In this document: positions 52,072 to 62,612 of the stretch, one piece after another
Layout: each line of letters opens with the position of its first letter
Numbering within the stretch: position 1 is the first letter of the stretch
Assembly: GCA_910574195.1 (NCBI GenBank)
Contig: CAJTBF010000010.1
Span: 82,503-146,502 of the forward strand
Direction of reading: 5' to 3'
Length of the DNA: 64,000 nt
Origin: Lachnospiraceae bacterium
Lineage (GTDB): Bacteria > Bacillota > Clostridia > Lachnospirales > Lachnospiraceae
The notes under the pieces: generated by a model
Told to the model about the DNA's origin: nothing
The model's database searches: none
The model's input: the letters and a program-made list of their open reading frames with translations, nothing else
Program-made: the position numbers and the translations under genes

Positions 52072-52118
52072 TTGTTATAATTTTTATCATTATAGCACAA
52101 GTATATTTGGGGAAGCAA
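52072..52118 (-). promoter_or_regulatory. AraC gene promoter and nearby inverted repeat in the divergent fuc control region
   Basis: On the minus strand TTGCTT (52118-52113) and TATAAT (52094-52089) are 18 bases apart. TTGTTATAAT and ATTATAGCACAA (52072-52100) form an imperfect inverted repeat overlapping the -10. I found no convincing promoter for the plus-strand kinase gene, which would fit activator dependence. Confidence 0.6.
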
Positions 52119-52164
52119 TGGTAGAATAAAAATATAAAAATTTATTTCAGAAGGAGGCAGGGCA

Positions 52165-53643
52165 TTGGGAGACACAAAGAAGCAGGTTCTTGCGTTTGAT
52201 TTTGGCGGCGGCAGCGGACGTGCGATTCTGGGAAGTTTGAAAGATGGACGGATCCACATGGAGGAAGTATATCGTTTTTCGAATGATCCGGTTACCGTCA
52301 ATGGAACGATGTACTGGGATACACTGCGGCATTTCTTTGAGATGAAACAGGGAATTGTCAAAGCGAAGCAAAAGGGCGGATTTGAAAGTATCGGAATTGA
52401 TACCTGGGGGGTAGATTTCGGTCTGCTGGATGCGCATGGAGATCTGCTGGAAAGTGCGGTTCATTATCGGGATGACAGAACGGTTGGGATGCAGGAAGAA
52501 GTATTTAGGGTAATTCCGAAGGAACGGGTATATGAACTGACCGGTCTGCAGTTTGAGAACTTTAATACCATTTTTCAATTGTATGCGCTTGTGAAGAAGA
52601 GACCGTGGATTTTGGAGAAGGCAGATACATTTTTATTGATGCCGGATTTATTTAATTATTTTCTGACGGGAGAAAAACGGGCCGAGTTTACCATGGCGGC
52701 GACGACACAGTTGCTGGATGCGAGGGAAAAGAAGTGGTCGAAGGAGATTTTGAATGCGTTACAGATTCCGGAAAGGATTCTTCCCGAGATTGTACCAAGC
52801 GGTACGGTTGTGGGAGAATTGCGGGAGGAAATCTGCCGGGAATTGGGAGTAGAGCCGGCAAAAGTCATTGCAATTACCGGACATGACACACAGAGCGCCG
52901 TGATTTCTGTTCCGACGCAGGAAAAGGATTTTATGTTTATCAGCTGCGGAACGTGGAGCCTGTTTGGGACCGAGCTGGACGCACCGGTAATCGGGGAGAA
53001 GTCCATGAAATGCAATATCAGCAATGAAGGCGGTTATGCCAATACGACGACGCTGCTGAAGAATATCATCGGGCTCTGGCTTGCCCAGGAGAGCAGGCGG
53101 CAATGGATTCGGGAAGGACAGGAGTATTCGTTCGGGGAGCTGGAGAAGCTGGCGCTGGAAGCAGAGCCGTTTCAGAGCTTTATTGATCCCGATGCGCCGG
53201 AGTTTGTCCCGGCAGGCAACATTCCGGAACGAATTCGGGAATTCTGCCGAAGAACGGGGCAGAAGGTGCCGCAGACAACCGGGGAAATCATGTGCTGTAT
53301 CAACCAGAGTCTGGCTCTGAAGTACCGGTATGCGTTGGAACAGATCGAATCCTGTACAGAGAAGCATTATCCGGTGATTCATATGATCGGCGGCGGAATC
53401 CAGAGTAAGCTGCTCTGCCAGATGACGGCGGGAGCGAACGGACGAAAAGTGATTGCGGGGCCGGTGGAGGCGACGGCGCTTGGTAATATCGCAGTGCAGA
53501 TGATGGCGCTGGGCGAGATCAAAGATGTGGCCGAGGCCCGCAGAATCATTGCAGATTCGGAAACTACATATGAGTATCTTCCGCAGGATGTGGAAAAATG
53601 GGATGCTGCATATGAAAAATTTAAAACCTATATTCAAGAATAA
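52165..53643 (+). CDS. rhaB: Rhamnulokinase-family kinase, probable L-fuculokinase
   Basis: 492 residues, starting at TTG 52165 seven bases after AAGGAGG. The FGGY ATPase fold opens [17 protein letters not shown], and [31 protein letters not shown] and [11 protein letters not shown] are RhaB-family marks rather than classical FucK marks. It precedes fucI by 14 bases, with fucU after, so it most likely phosphorylates L-fuculose to L-fuculose-1-P, the substrate of the aldolase at 7595. RhaB-family kinases in Firmicutes fuc clusters often take this job. L-rhamnulose as a second substrate is possible; no rhamnose isomerase is present here. Confidence 0.87.
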   Translation: MGDTKKQVLAFDFGGGSGRAILGSLKDGRIHMEEVYRFSNDPVTVNGTMYWDTLRHFFEMKQGIVKAKQKGGFESIGIDTWGVDFGLLDAHGDLLESAVHYRDDRTVGMQEEVFRVIPKERVYELTGLQFENFNTIFQLYALVKKRPWILEKADTFLLMPDLFNYFLTGEKRAEFTMAATTQLLDAREKKWSKEILNALQIPERILPEIVPSGTVVGELREEICRELGVEPAKVIAITGHDTQSAVISVPTQEKDFMFISCGTWSLFGTELDAPVIGEKSMKCNISNEGGYANTTTLLKNIIGLWLAQESRRQWIREGQEYSFGELEKLALEAEPFQSFIDPDAPEFVPAGNIPERIREFCRRTGQKVPQTTGEIMCCINQSLALKYRYALEQIESCTEKHYPVIHMIGGGIQSKLLCQMTAGANGRKVIAGPVEATALGNIAVQMMALGEIKDVAEARRIIADSETTYEYLPQDVEKWDAAYEKFKTYIQE

Positions 53644-53657
53644 GGAGGAATGCAACT

Positions 53658-55463
53658 ATGGCAAAATCAAGACTCATCGGAGATTATCCGGTTATTGGAA
53701 TCCGCCCGACGATCGACGGCAGAAGAGGCGTGCTCGGGGTACGTGAATCTCTGGAAGACCAGACCATGAATATGGCAAAATCCGCGGCAAAGCTGCTGGA
53801 AGAGAATTTAAAGTACACGAACGGGGAACCGGTTAAAGTTATCATTGCGGATACCACCATCGGACGTGTTGCAGAGGCGGCTGCCTGTGCGGACAAGTTT
53901 AAAAAAGCGGGGGTAGATATTACGCTGACGGTAACCCCGTGCTGGTGTTACGGCGCGGAGACCATGGACATGGATCCCATGACCATCAAAGCAGTATGGG
54001 GATTCAACGGAACAGAAAGACCAGGCGCAGTATATCTGGCTTCCGTATTGGCCACACATGCACAGAAAGGTTTGCCGGCATTCGGTATTTATGGACATGA
54101 CGTATGCGAAGCATCGGATACGACGATTCCGGAGGACGTAAAAGAAAAGATTCTTCGCTTTGGACGCGCGGCTGTGGCGGCGGCGACCATGAGAGGAAAA
54201 TCCTATCTGCAGATCGGTTCTATCTGCATGGGAATCGGCGGTTCCATCATTGATCCGGCATTTATCGAAGAATATCTGGGAATGCGTGTGGAATCCGTAG
54301 ACGAGGTAGAGATTATCCGTCGTATGACAGAGGGAATCTACGATGAGGCGGAATATCAGAAGGCGCTGGCATGGACAAAAGAGAAATGCAAAGAGGGATT
54401 CGACAAGAATCCGGAAGAACTGCAGAAAGACCGTGCGGCGAAAGATTCCGACTGGGAATTTGTAGTAAAGATGATGTGCATCATCAAGGATCTTATGAAC
54501 GGCAACGACAATCTTCCGGACGGATGTGAGGAAGAAAAAGTCGGGCACAATGCCATTGCGGCAGGTTTCCAGGGACAGAGACAATGGACCGACTTCTATC
54601 CGAACTGCGACTTCCCGGAAGCAATGCTCAATACCTCCTTTGACTGGAACGGCGCCAGAGAACCATACATACTGGCAACAGAGAACGACGTGCTCAATGG
54701 TCTGGGAATGCTTTTCAGTAAGCTGCTGACGAATTCCGCGCAGATCTTTGCAGATGTTCGTACTTACTGGAGCCCGGAAGCGGTGAAAAAAGCGGCCGGT
54801 GGTTATGAACTGGAAGGAAAGGCAAAAGAAGCCGGTGGATTCATCCATCTGATTAATTCCGGCGCGGCATGTCTGGACGCCAACGGACAGGCAAAAGACG
54901 CGGCCGGCAACGGCGTAATGAAACCGTGGTATGAAGTGACAGAGGCGGATCAGGAAGCAATCCTGAATGCAACCACATGGAATTATGCGGATCTGGGATA
55001 CTTCCGGGGCGGCGGATATTCTTCCAGATTTGTGACAGAGGCGGAGATGCCGGTTACGATGATTCGTCTGAACTTGGTGAAGAACCTTGGGCCGATGCTG
55101 CAGATTGCAGAGGGCTGGACCGTTCATCTTCCGGATGAAGTAACCGACGTTCTGTGGAAGAGAACCGATTATACATGGCCCTGTACCTGGTTTGCACCGC
55201 GGACAACCGGGGAAGGCGCATTTGCAACGGCATATGATGTGATGAATAACTGGGGTGCAAACCATGGCGCCATCAGTTACGGACATATTGGCGCGGATCT
55301 GATTACATTCTGTTCGATGCTGCGGATTCCGGTGGCGATGCACAATGTACCGGAGGAGAAGATCTTCCGTCCGGCTTCCTGGAATGCGTTCGGCATGGAC
55401 AAAGAAGGCGCGGATTACAGAGCATGCCAGGCTTACGGTCCGATATACAAGACCATTAAATAA
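53658..55463 (+). CDS. fucI: L-fucose isomerase
   Basis: 601 residues, close to the 591 of E. coli FucI. The N-terminus [15 protein letters not shown] and [18 protein letters not shown] match the FucI signature. It is a cytoplasmic Mn2+-dependent enzyme converting L-fucose to L-fuculose (and D-arabinose to D-ribulose). AAGGAGG precedes the ATG by seven bases, and it is in an operon with the kinase and fucU. Assignment is firm from sequence length and motifs. Confidence 0.95.
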   Translation: MAKSRLIGDYPVIGIRPTIDGRRGVLGVRESLEDQTMNMAKSAAKLLEENLKYTNGEPVKVIIADTTIGRVAEAAACADKFKKAGVDITLTVTPCWCYGAETMDMDPMTIKAVWGFNGTERPGAVYLASVLATHAQKGLPAFGIYGHDVCEASDTTIPEDVKEKILRFGRAAVAAATMRGKSYLQIGSICMGIGGSIIDPAFIEEYLGMRVESVDEVEIIRRMTEGIYDEAEYQKALAWTKEKCKEGFDKNPEELQKDRAAKDSDWEFVVKMMCIIKDLMNGNDNLPDGCEEEKVGHNAIAAGFQGQRQWTDFYPNCDFPEAMLNTSFDWNGAREPYILATENDVLNGLGMLFSKLLTNSAQIFADVRTYWSPEAVKKAAGGYELEGKAKEAGGFIHLINSGAACLDANGQAKDAAGNGVMKPWYEVTEADQEAILNATTWNYADLGYFRGGGYSSRFVTEAEMPVTMIRLNLVKNLGPMLQIAEGWTVHLPDEVTDVLWKRTDYTWPCTWFAPRTTGEGAFATAYDVMNNWGANHGAISYGHIGADLITFCSMLRIPVAMHNVPEEKIFRPASWNAFGMDKEGADYRACQAYGPIYKTIK

Positions 55464-55482
55464 AAAGAATGTAGTATTTTGT

Positions 55483-55525
55483 CATCCCGGAGAATACAGG
55501 AAGTCAGGAGACATTCTCCGGGATG
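55483..55525 (+). other. Intercistronic hairpin between fucI and fucU
   Basis: CATCCCGGAGAAT (55483-55495) is exactly complementary to ATTCTCCGGGATG (55513-55525), a 13-bp stem with a 17-base loop, 20 bases after the fucI stop. No U-run follows, so transcription should continue into fucU. mRNA processing or protection of the fucI 3' end is likely. Confidence 0.65.
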
Positions 55526-55555
55526 AACAAAGGAAGAAAACGGAGGAAGACAGAG

Positions 55556-55996
55556 ATGTTAAAAGGAATTCCGAAAATTTTATCGCCGGAACTGTTGATG
55601 GTGCTTTGTGAGATGGGGCACAGTGACCGTCTGGTGATCTCTGACGGGAATTTTCCGGCGGAGTCTATGGGAAAGGACGCCATTGTGATCCGTTGTGACG
55701 GACATGGGGTGCCGGAACTTCTGGATGCGATTCTGCAGGTGTTCCCCTTGGATACTTATGTGGAGAAACCGGTGAATCTAATGGAAGTAATGCCGGGAGA
55801 CAACGTGGAGACGCCGATCTGGGATACCTACAAAGAGATCATTGCAAAGCATGATGCCCGCGGTGGGGACTGTGTCGGCAATATCGAGCGGTTTGCTTTT
55901 TATGAAGAAGCAAAGACGGCATACGCCATTATCGCCACAGGGGAATCCGCATTGTATGCGAATGTGATGCTGCAAAAAGGTGTTGTGACAGATTAG
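55556..55996 (+). CDS. fucU: L-fucose mutarotase (RbsD/FucU family)
   Basis: 146 residues from ATG 55556 (GGAGG upstream; an in-frame ATG at 55523 lies in the hairpin). MVLCEMGHSDRLVISDGNFPAES carries the catalytic His22 of the RbsD/FucU fold, and the C-terminal FAFYEEAKTAYAIIATGE fits FucU. It interconverts the alpha and beta anomers of L-fucose so that FucI can use the imported pool. It ends the operon; a hairpin terminator follows. Confidence 0.95.
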   Translation: MLKGIPKILSPELLMVLCEMGHSDRLVISDGNFPAESMGKDAIVIRCDGHGVPELLDAILQVFPLDTYVEKPVNLMEVMPGDNVETPIWDTYKEIIAKHDARGGDCVGNIERFAFYEEAKTAYAIIATGESALYANVMLQKGVVTD

Positions 55997-56019
55997 ACGG
56001 TGCATAGTTCTATACATAA

Positions 56020-56060
56020 GCGGCCGGTTTTCCAGGAAGGGAAGACCGGCCGTTTGTCTG
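56020..56060 (+). terminator. Terminator of the fuc operon
   Basis: CGGCCGGT (56021-56028) pairs with ACCGGCCG (56045-56052), extended by TTTTCC/GGGAAG, followed by TTTGTCTGTG. The U-run is short. Confidence 0.65.
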
Positions 56061-56317
56061 TGTTCGGAAGAAAAGAGAAAAACAGAAAAATGTGTAACAG
56101 TGAGGCCGAAGGCTAAACCGTTACAAAAATGCAGGAGGGAAAAGTAACCACATATTTCATATAAATAGTGAATAGAATATAATATAAGAAGTGGAAATGG
56201 CAAAAAAGATCTGGTACAATGATGTTTGTGTCAGACAAAGTCCGAGGAGAGGGATAAAAGGGGCGGATGATTTGTGTGAAGTCGTGTGAAATGAAACAAG
56301 GAGCGGTTTTATAAAGT

Positions 56318-57136
56318 ATGAAACGGAAAAAGAAGAACATATGGCTTGAAGTGGGACTTGCAGTCGTTCTTGCGGTTGCATTGGGCATTCTGGGTTCTCA
56401 GATCGGGGAGAAGGAACAGGAGAAAGTAAAGAAAGCGGAAGCAGAGAATCAGGCCGAATCGGAAGAACTTTCAAAAAACGGAACAGAAGCGTCTGAGAAT
56501 CAGCCCAAAGATGCGGAAAAAGAAGCCGCAAAGCAAGGGGAGAATTCCGAAAAGAAAGAAGAGGAACATCAGCCGGAACCGACAGAAGAAACCATTGCGG
56601 AAGGGCAGTATCCGATCCTGGGAAAAAGTTCCGTCACGGTGGAGCAGATGGTGTCCTACTTCCGGTCCAGCGGCGCCGCCTATCCGGGGGAGGCGTTGTC
56701 CCAGGGTGGCGCCGATTCCATCGAAGTTTTTTGTCAGATGTACTATGACGAGGCGGTTGCGGAAGGTGTGCGGCCGGAAGTGGCATTTGCGCAGACCATG
56801 AAAGAGACAGGCTGGCTGCAATATGAAGGGGATGCTTCCATCGAACAGTATAATTTTGCGGGACTGGGAACCACAGGGAATGGTGTTCCGGGAAATTCCT
56901 ATCCCGACGTGCGGACCGGCATCCGTGCACAGATTCAGCATTTGAAAGCATATGCCACCGCCGACGTACTGGCACAGGAATGTGTGGACGACCGGTATGA
57001 GTATGTGATAAAAGGAAGCGCACCTTATGTGGAGTGGCTGGGAAAAAATGAAAATCCGGAAGGGCAGGGGTGGGCGACCGCGGAGAATTATGGGAATTCC
57101 ATTGTAGAGATGATCCGGAGTATGCGCCAGATGTAG
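56318..57136 (+). CDS. Membrane-anchored glucosaminidase-type peptidoglycan hydrolase
   Basis: 272 residues. An uncleaved signal-anchor lies at about 8-26 (WLEVGLAVVLAVALGILG). A long Glu/Lys/Gln-rich, probably unstructured spacer follows to about 95. The C-terminal domain is of the glucosaminidase (GH73-like) family: EVFCQMYYDEAVAEGVRPEVAFAQTMKETGWLQY with predicted catalytic Glu163, then NFAGLGTTGNG and YPDVRTGIRAQIQHLKAYA. It should cut the glycan strand of peptidoglycan outside the cell. It has no operon partner; the valS T-box unit follows. Confidence 0.87.
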   Translation: MKRKKKNIWLEVGLAVVLAVALGILGSQIGEKEQEKVKKAEAENQAESEELSKNGTEASENQPKDAEKEAAKQGENSEKKEEEHQPEPTEETIAEGQYPILGKSSVTVEQMVSYFRSSGAAYPGEALSQGGADSIEVFCQMYYDEAVAEGVRPEVAFAQTMKETGWLQYEGDASIEQYNFAGLGTTGNGVPGNSYPDVRTGIRAQIQHLKAYATADVLAQECVDDRYEYVIKGSAPYVEWLGKNENPEGQGWATAENYGNSIVEMIRSMRQM

Positions 57137-57185
57137 CAGCCATAACCGGATCCGCCCAGGACACAGGGATTTCACCTTTTTCTTC

Positions 57186-57214
57186 TTGACAAACCTGCAT
57201 TTGAAATATATGAT
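57186..57214 (+). promoter_or_regulatory. Promoter of valS
   Basis: TTGACA (57186-57191) and TATGAT (57209-57214) are 17 bases apart, near consensus. Transcription would begin near 57221, just before the T-box leader. Confidence 0.85.
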
Positions 57215-57254
57215 ATAGCTTAGTTAATGAAAAAGTAATAAAATTGTAAAATAT

Positions 57255-57505
57255 AAAGGCGTGGAAGAAGAGGAGTACATCTTTACTTTCGACAGAGAGA
57301 ACCGTCCGTTGGCTGGAAGACGGTTTCCGAAAAAGGAGGATGGAAGGTAGCTTTGGAGCCGGATATCACGGGGTGGTTTCCGTTATAGAACTAAGAGATG
57401 CGTGCTTTGCGGCAGAGAATTCATGTTGTCAGAAGGCATGTCAACGAAGGTGGTACCGCGGAATGGAATTCGCCCTTTGCATATGCAAAGGGCTTTTCTA
57501 TTTCC
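57255..57505 (+). promoter_or_regulatory. Valine T-box leader with attenuator
   Basis: The leader before valS has the T-box elements in order: an AGTA-type stem I base (GAAGAGGAGTACATC), AGAGAG and a distal stem AACCGTC/GACGGTT, a GTA triplet at 57347-57349 in the context GGAAGGTAGC as the likely valine specifier, and the conserved GGTGGTACCGCGG at 57449-57461. A terminator of GCCCTTTGC/GCAAAGGGC (57472-57480 and 57485-57493) with TTTTCTATTT follows. Uncharged tRNA-Val would pair with the specifier and the T-box and let transcription reach valS. Confidence 0.9.
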
Positions 57506-57631
57506 TTGTCGGACAGCGGAGGCTGTCCGGATAGTCTCGAAGAGACATAAATTACGGGATGCCCGGATGGGTATTCCCTGTCGGACAACGGGGAAAACAA
57601 AGAGGGATAAGAGAGAAAAAAGGAGGAACTC

Positions 57632-60283
57632 ATGAGCAAAGAACTGGCAAAGACTTACAATCCGAAAGAGATTGAAGAAAAACTGTACGAAAAGTGGTGT
57701 GAGAACAAATATTTTCATGCGGAAGTAGATCGGGATAAAAAGCCCTTTACAACGGTTATGCCGCCGCCGAATATTACCGGAAAGCTGCATATGGGACATG
57801 CGCTGGATAATACACTGCAGGACATTCTGATTCGTTATAAGAGAATGGAAGGGTACAATGCTCTGTGGATTCCGGGGACAGATCATGCCGCCATCTCCAC
57901 AGAGGTAAAAGTAACCAATCAGTTGAAGGCGGAAGGGATTGATAAAAAGGAACTGGGAAGAGAAGGATTCCTTGCGCGGACCTGGCAGTGGAAGGAGGAG
58001 TACGCGGGGACCATCGAGAACCAGTTAAAAAAGCTGGGAATTTCCTGCGACTGGGACAGAGAGCGTTTTACCATGGATGAAGGATGTTCCAAAGCGGTAG
58101 AAGAAGTATTTATTAAATTATATGAAAAAGGCTATATTTATAAAGGCTCCCGCATTATCAACTGGTGTCCGGTCTGTAAAACGTCTCTTTCCGATGCGGA
58201 AGTAGAACACGAGGAACAGGAAGGGCATTTTTGGCATATCAAATATCCGATCGTAGGGACCGATGATTTTCTGGAAATTGCAACCACCCGTCCGGAGACG
58301 ATGCTGGGAGATACCGCTATTGCAGTACATCCGGAAGACGAACGTTATCGGGATCTGGTGGGAAAAAAGGTTTTGCTGCCGTTGATGAATAAGGAAATCC
58401 CGATTGTGGCAGATTATTACGTGGATAAAGAATTCGGAACAGGAGCGGTGAAGATTACACCGGCCCATGATCCCAACGATTTTGAAGTGGGAAAACGGCA
58501 TGATCTGGAAGAAATTAATATCATGAACGACGACGCCACCATCAATGAAAAAGGCGGGAAGTATGCCGGCATGGAGCGCTATGAAGCAAGGGCCGCCATC
58601 GTAAAGGATCTGGAAGAGCAGGGATATCTGGTGAAGATCGAACCTCACGCTCATAATGTAGGCACCCACGATCGCTGCGGGACGACGGTGGAGCCGCTGA
58701 TCAAGCAGCAGTGGTTTGTAAAGATGGAAGAGCTGGCAAAACCGGCGATTGAGGCTTTACACACAGGGGAATTGAAGTTTGTGCCGGAACGGTTTAATAA
58801 AATTTACCTGCATTGGCTGGAAAATATCAAGGACTGGTGCATTTCCCGGCAGATCTGGTGGGGACATCGGATTCCGGCCTATTATTGCGACGAATGTGGG
58901 GAATTTATTGTGGCCAGGGAGATGCCGGAGAAATGTCCCCATTGCGGCTGCACCCATTTTACTCAGGACGAGGACACGCTGGACACCTGGTTTAGCTCTG
59001 CACTCTGGCCATTTTCTACGCTGGGATGGCCCGGGCATACAGAAGATCTGGATTACTTTTATCCCACCGATGTTCTGGTAACGGGATATGATATCATCTT
59101 CTTCTGGGTCATCCGGATGGTATTTTCCGGATTGGAGCATACGGGAAAATCACCGTTCCACACGGTACTCATCCACGGACTGGTGCGGGATTCCCTGGGG
59201 CGGAAGATGAGCAAGTCCCTCGGAAACGGAATTGATCCGCTGGAGATCATTGATCAGTACGGCGCGGATGCGCTCCGTTTGACATTGGTGACAGGCAATG
59301 CGCCGGGAAATGATATGCGTTTTTATCAGGAACGTGTGGAGGCAAGCCGGAATTTTGCGAATAAGGTATGGAACGCTTCCCGCTTTATTTTGATGAATAT
59401 GAAAGAAAATGTTACGGAGGAACCGGAGGACTTTCTGCTGAAACCGGCTGACCGCTGGATTTTATCCAAAGTCAATGAACTGACGGGAGAAGTGACGGAA
59501 AACATGGATAAGTTCGAGCTGGGAATTGCCGTGCAGAAGGTATATGATTTTATCTGGGACGAATTCTGCGACTGGTATGTGGAACTGGCAAAATATCGGA
59601 TTTATCATGCACAGGAAGATTCCCAGTCTGCCAGATGTGTATTATGGACTTTGAAGACCGTACTGAGTCAGGCGTTGAAATTGCTTCATCCGTTTATGCC
59701 GTTTATTACGGAAGAAATTTATAGTGCGCTTGTACCGGAAGAAGAGTCGCTGATGATTTCCTCCTGGCCGGTACACCGGAAGGAATGGGAATTTCCGCTG
59801 GCGGCAGAATTGATGGAGCAGGTAAAGGCGATTACCCGCGGAATTCGAAATCTCCGCGCGGAAATGATTGTACCGAATAATCGGAGGACAAAAGTATTTA
59901 TTGTGAGCGCCAGCCGGGAACTTTTAAGCGGGATTGAGGCGTATAAAGAGTCTGTAAAACCATTGATGCTGGCCAATGATATCATTCTGCATTATGAAAA
60001 GAAAGGGATTGCAGAGGATGCGGTATCTGTCGTAGTGCCGGGGGCAACCGTATATCTGCCTTTGGAAGACCTGGTAGATCTGGAGCAGGAGAAGGAGCGT
60101 CTGCAAAAAGAAGAGGAAAGGCTGAAAAAAGAGATTGCCAGAGCAAAGGGGATGCTATCCAACGAAAAGTTTTTGAGCAAAGCGCCGGAAAAGAAGGTAC
60201 AGGAAGAAAAGGAGAAACTGGAAAAATATACGCAAATGCTTTGTCAGGTACAGGAACGGATGCGGGGACTTTTACATCGGTGA
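57632..60283 (+). CDS. valS: Valyl-tRNA synthetase
   Basis: 883 residues, normal for bacterial ValRS. The HIGH region is [14 protein letters not shown] (about 45-58) and the KMSKS loop is at 525-529. The editing domain lies between, with a zinc-type CDECGEF..CPHCGC segment near 425-445. A C-terminal coiled coil ([19 protein letters not shown]) binds the tRNA. AAAGGAGG precedes the ATG. It is controlled by the T-box leader directly upstream. Confidence 0.98.
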   Translation: MSKELAKTYNPKEIEEKLYEKWCENKYFHAEVDRDKKPFTTVMPPPNITGKLHMGHALDNTLQDILIRYKRMEGYNALWIPGTDHAAISTEVKVTNQLKAEGIDKKELGREGFLARTWQWKEEYAGTIENQLKKLGISCDWDRERFTMDEGCSKAVEEVFIKLYEKGYIYKGSRIINWCPVCKTSLSDAEVEHEEQEGHFWHIKYPIVGTDDFLEIATTRPETMLGDTAIAVHPEDERYRDLVGKKVLLPLMNKEIPIVADYYVDKEFGTGAVKITPAHDPNDFEVGKRHDLEEINIMNDDATINEKGGKYAGMERYEARAAIVKDLEEQGYLVKIEPHAHNVGTHDRCGTTVEPLIKQQWFVKMEELAKPAIEALHTGELKFVPERFNKIYLHWLENIKDWCISRQIWWGHRIPAYYCDECGEFIVAREMPEKCPHCGCTHFTQDEDTLDTWFSSALWPFSTLGWPGHTEDLDYFYPTDVLVTGYDIIFFWVIRMVFSGLEHTGKSPFHTVLIHGLVRDSLGRKMSKSLGNGIDPLEIIDQYGADALRLTLVTGNAPGNDMRFYQERVEASRNFANKVWNASRFILMNMKENVTEEPEDFLLKPADRWILSKVNELTGEVTENMDKFELGIAVQKVYDFIWDEFCDWYVELAKYRIYHAQEDSQSARCVLWTLKTVLSQALKLLHPFMPFITEEIYSALVPEEESLMISSWPVHRKEWEFPLAAELMEQVKAITRGIRNLRAEMIVPNNRRTKVFIVSASRELLSGIEAYKESVKPLMLANDIILHYEKKGIAEDAVSVVVPGATVYLPLEDLVDLEQEKERLQKEEERLKKEIARAKGMLSNEKFLSKAPEKKVQEEKEKLEKYTQMLCQVQERMRGLLHR

Positions 60284-60394
60284 TCTTGAAATGACATTTT
60301 CAAACACGTTCTAAGACCTGTGCGATGGTTCCGGATATATGTTATTCGGAATCACTGCCGACAGACTTACGGAGGAAGATGAGAGAGGTTGTTT

Positions 60395-62608
60395 ATGAAG
60401 AAGGTGCAGATCAGGAAGCCGGATATCCGGGGCTTCTTTCAGAAAATAAAACATTTGAAAATAGAAGACATCAAGGCGCACTGGATTGCAAGGAGAAAAC
60501 GGCGGGAACGCATACTGGAAGAGAGAAGAAACAGTAAATTTTCCAGGAAGATGCAGCCGGTCTATCGGTTTATGAATCGGATTTCTCTCCTTCTTCATTA
60601 TCTTCTGGCATGTGTGCTGAACTTTTTGATTGAAGTGATTTCCAGGCATTCCCTTTTCTCTGCCTGGGAATATATGACAGAAACACCAAAGGTGTTTCTG
60701 TTTAATGCTTTTTTGATTTTTGTGACATTTTCCGTGGTCTATCTGGTACGGCGGCGTGTGTTTACCAGAATTCTGCTGAGTGTGTTCTGGTTGTTTCTTG
60801 GAACGTGTAACGGTTATCTTCTGTTAAAACGTGTAACGCCGTTTAATGCACAGGATTTAAAGGTGTTATCGGATGCGTTGTCACTGACAGGGAATTATTT
60901 TAATACATTTGAATTGATTCTGCTGATTGTGGGGATCGCAGCGGTAGTGCTCTGGGTGATTTCTATGTGGCGCCGGGGCGGACAGTTTACCGGGAAGATG
61001 TATCGGTTTGTGGCGCTGGCGGCTACGGCGGGATGGGTTTTTGCTTATATCTTTCTGACGAATTTTGCTATTGATCAGCGGATTATCTCCAATTACTTTG
61101 GAAATATTGCATTTGCCTATGAGGATTATGGATTTCCCTACTGCTTTACCGCCAGTATTTTTAATACCGGGATTTCGGAACCGGCAGGGTATGGGAAAGA
61201 GTCCATGGAAGCGATCAGCGGCAACGGAACCATCACGGACAGTACAACCGGCCGGTCAAAGGAAGAATTGCCCAATATTCTGTTTGTGCAGCTGGAATCG
61301 TATTTTGATCCGACGGAGGTGGAATGGCTGCAGTTTTCGGAGGATCCGATTCCGAACCTGCGAAAAATGTATGAGGAGTATTCTTCCGGGTATTTTAAAG
61401 TGCCTTCTGTGGGAGCAGGTACGGCAAACACGGAATTTGAGGTGCTGACAGGGATGAGTATGCGGTTTTTCGGACCGGGAGAGTATCCTTATAAGACGTA
61501 TGCGAAAACAAAATTGTTGGAAAGTGCTGCGTCCGCGTTGGCCGAATTGGGTTATGGTGCGGAGGCGCTGCATAATAACGGCGGGAACTTTTACAGCCGC
61601 GCACAGGTGTTTAATCATATGGGATTTGACCATTATACCAGTAAAGAATTCATGAATATTCTGCAGACAACACCGAAGGGATGGGCCACAGATGATATAT
61701 TGATTCCCAATATCATAGAGTCCATGGATACGACGAAAGGGCAGGATTTTGTATTTGCCATCAGCGTACAGGGACATGGCGATTATCCCGTCGAGGTGAT
61801 GATCGAAGATCCGCAGATTGTAGTCAGTGGTGTGGAGGACGAAGGAAAGCGCAACGCCTGGGAATATTATGTCAATGAAGTGTATGAGATGGATCAGTTC
61901 GCAGGGGAGTTGGTGAAAACGCTGGAACAGCGGGGAGAACCGGCGGTGGTTGTCTTTTATGGGGATCATCTGCCCACCATGGGACTGGAATCCAAAGATA
62001 TGAAGAGCAGATATTTGTATAATACCAACTATGTGATCTGGGATAACATCGGTCTGGAAAAACGGGACGGGAATTATGCGGCATATCAGATTATGGCAGA
62101 GGTATTGGACAGGCTGGATATCCATACGGGAACTGTGTTCAATTATCATCAGCAGAGAAACCAGACGAAAAACTATCTGGCAGATCTGGAACTTTTACAA
62201 TATGATATTTTGTATGGGAAGCAGTATGTATATGAAAAAAGCGGAATGCCTGTAAAGGAAGGGCATATGGTCATGGGGGTAAAGGATACCTCCGTCACAG
62301 ATCTGGTAGTACAGTTGGATGACACATACAGTGTTTACGGAGAGAATTTTACAAAGCAAAGTAAGGTATTTATCAATGGAGAAAAGCAGAGCAGTACCTT
62401 TTTAAATAATACAAGAATTGACCTGAAAGAATCTGTTTTGGAGGACGGGGATCGGATTATGGTAGCGCAGGTAGGTTCCAGCAATACGATCTTCCGTACG
62501 TCCAGGGAATATGAGTATGAGGACGGGAAGCTGACGGAACTTCCCAGGCAATTGGGCGCGCCGAAAACAGGCCGGGATGCTTTTATCGGAAATGACAAAG
62601 GACAGTAA
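60395..62608 (+). CDS. LtaS-like membrane phosphoglycerol transferase/sulfatase family protein
   Basis: About 737 residues. A basic cytoplasmic N-terminus (ARRKRRERILEERR) is followed by about five membrane spans to residue 235. The extracellular sulfatase-like domain starts near LPNILFVQLESYFD, with the predicted nucleophile Thr343 in GAGTANTEFEVLTG and metal-binding VVFYGDHLPTMG. An extra C-terminal part of about 100 residues (SVTDLVVQLDDTYSVYGENFTKQSKVFINGEKQ) looks like an Ig-like domain. Family members polymerise or transfer glycerol phosphate to cell-surface polymers such as lipoteichoic acid. The start is ATG 60395, six bases after AGAGAGG. The folC gene begins four bases after its stop. 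Confidence 0.88.
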   Translation: MKKVQIRKPDIRGFFQKIKHLKIEDIKAHWIARRKRRERILEERRNSKFSRKMQPVYRFMNRISLLLHYLLACVLNFLIEVISRHSLFSAWEYMTETPKVFLFNAFLIFVTFSVVYLVRRRVFTRILLSVFWLFLGTCNGYLLLKRVTPFNAQDLKVLSDALSLTGNYFNTFELILLIVGIAAVVLWVISMWRRGGQFTGKMYRFVALAATAGWVFAYIFLTNFAIDQRIISNYFGNIAFAYEDYGFPYCFTASIFNTGISEPAGYGKESMEAISGNGTITDSTTGRSKEELPNILFVQLESYFDPTEVEWLQFSEDPIPNLRKMYEEYSSGYFKVPSVGAGTANTEFEVLTGMSMRFFGPGEYPYKTYAKTKLLESAASALAELGYGAEALHNNGGNFYSRAQVFNHMGFDHYTSKEFMNILQTTPKGWATDDILIPNIIESMDTTKGQDFVFAISVQGHGDYPVEVMIEDPQIVVSGVEDEGKRNAWEYYVNEVYEMDQFAGELVKTLEQRGEPAVVVFYGDHLPTMGLESKDMKSRYLYNTNYVIWDNIGLEKRDGNYAAYQIMAEVLDRLDIHTGTVFNYHQQRNQTKNYLADLELLQYDILYGKQYVYEKSGMPVKEGHMVMGVKDTSVTDLVVQLDDTYSVYGENFTKQSKVFINGEKQSSTFLNNTRIDLKESVLEDGDRIMVAQVGSSNTIFRTSREYEYEDGKLTELPRQLGAPKTGRDAFIGNDKGQ

Positions 62609-62612
62609 GTAT

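Noticed and set aside
53808..55343. Open frame of about 511 codons on the minus strand, antisense to fucI
   Set aside because: It lies wholly within the strongly supported fucI gene, has no good ribosome site, and its Cys/His/Arg-rich composition is that of a mirror frame.
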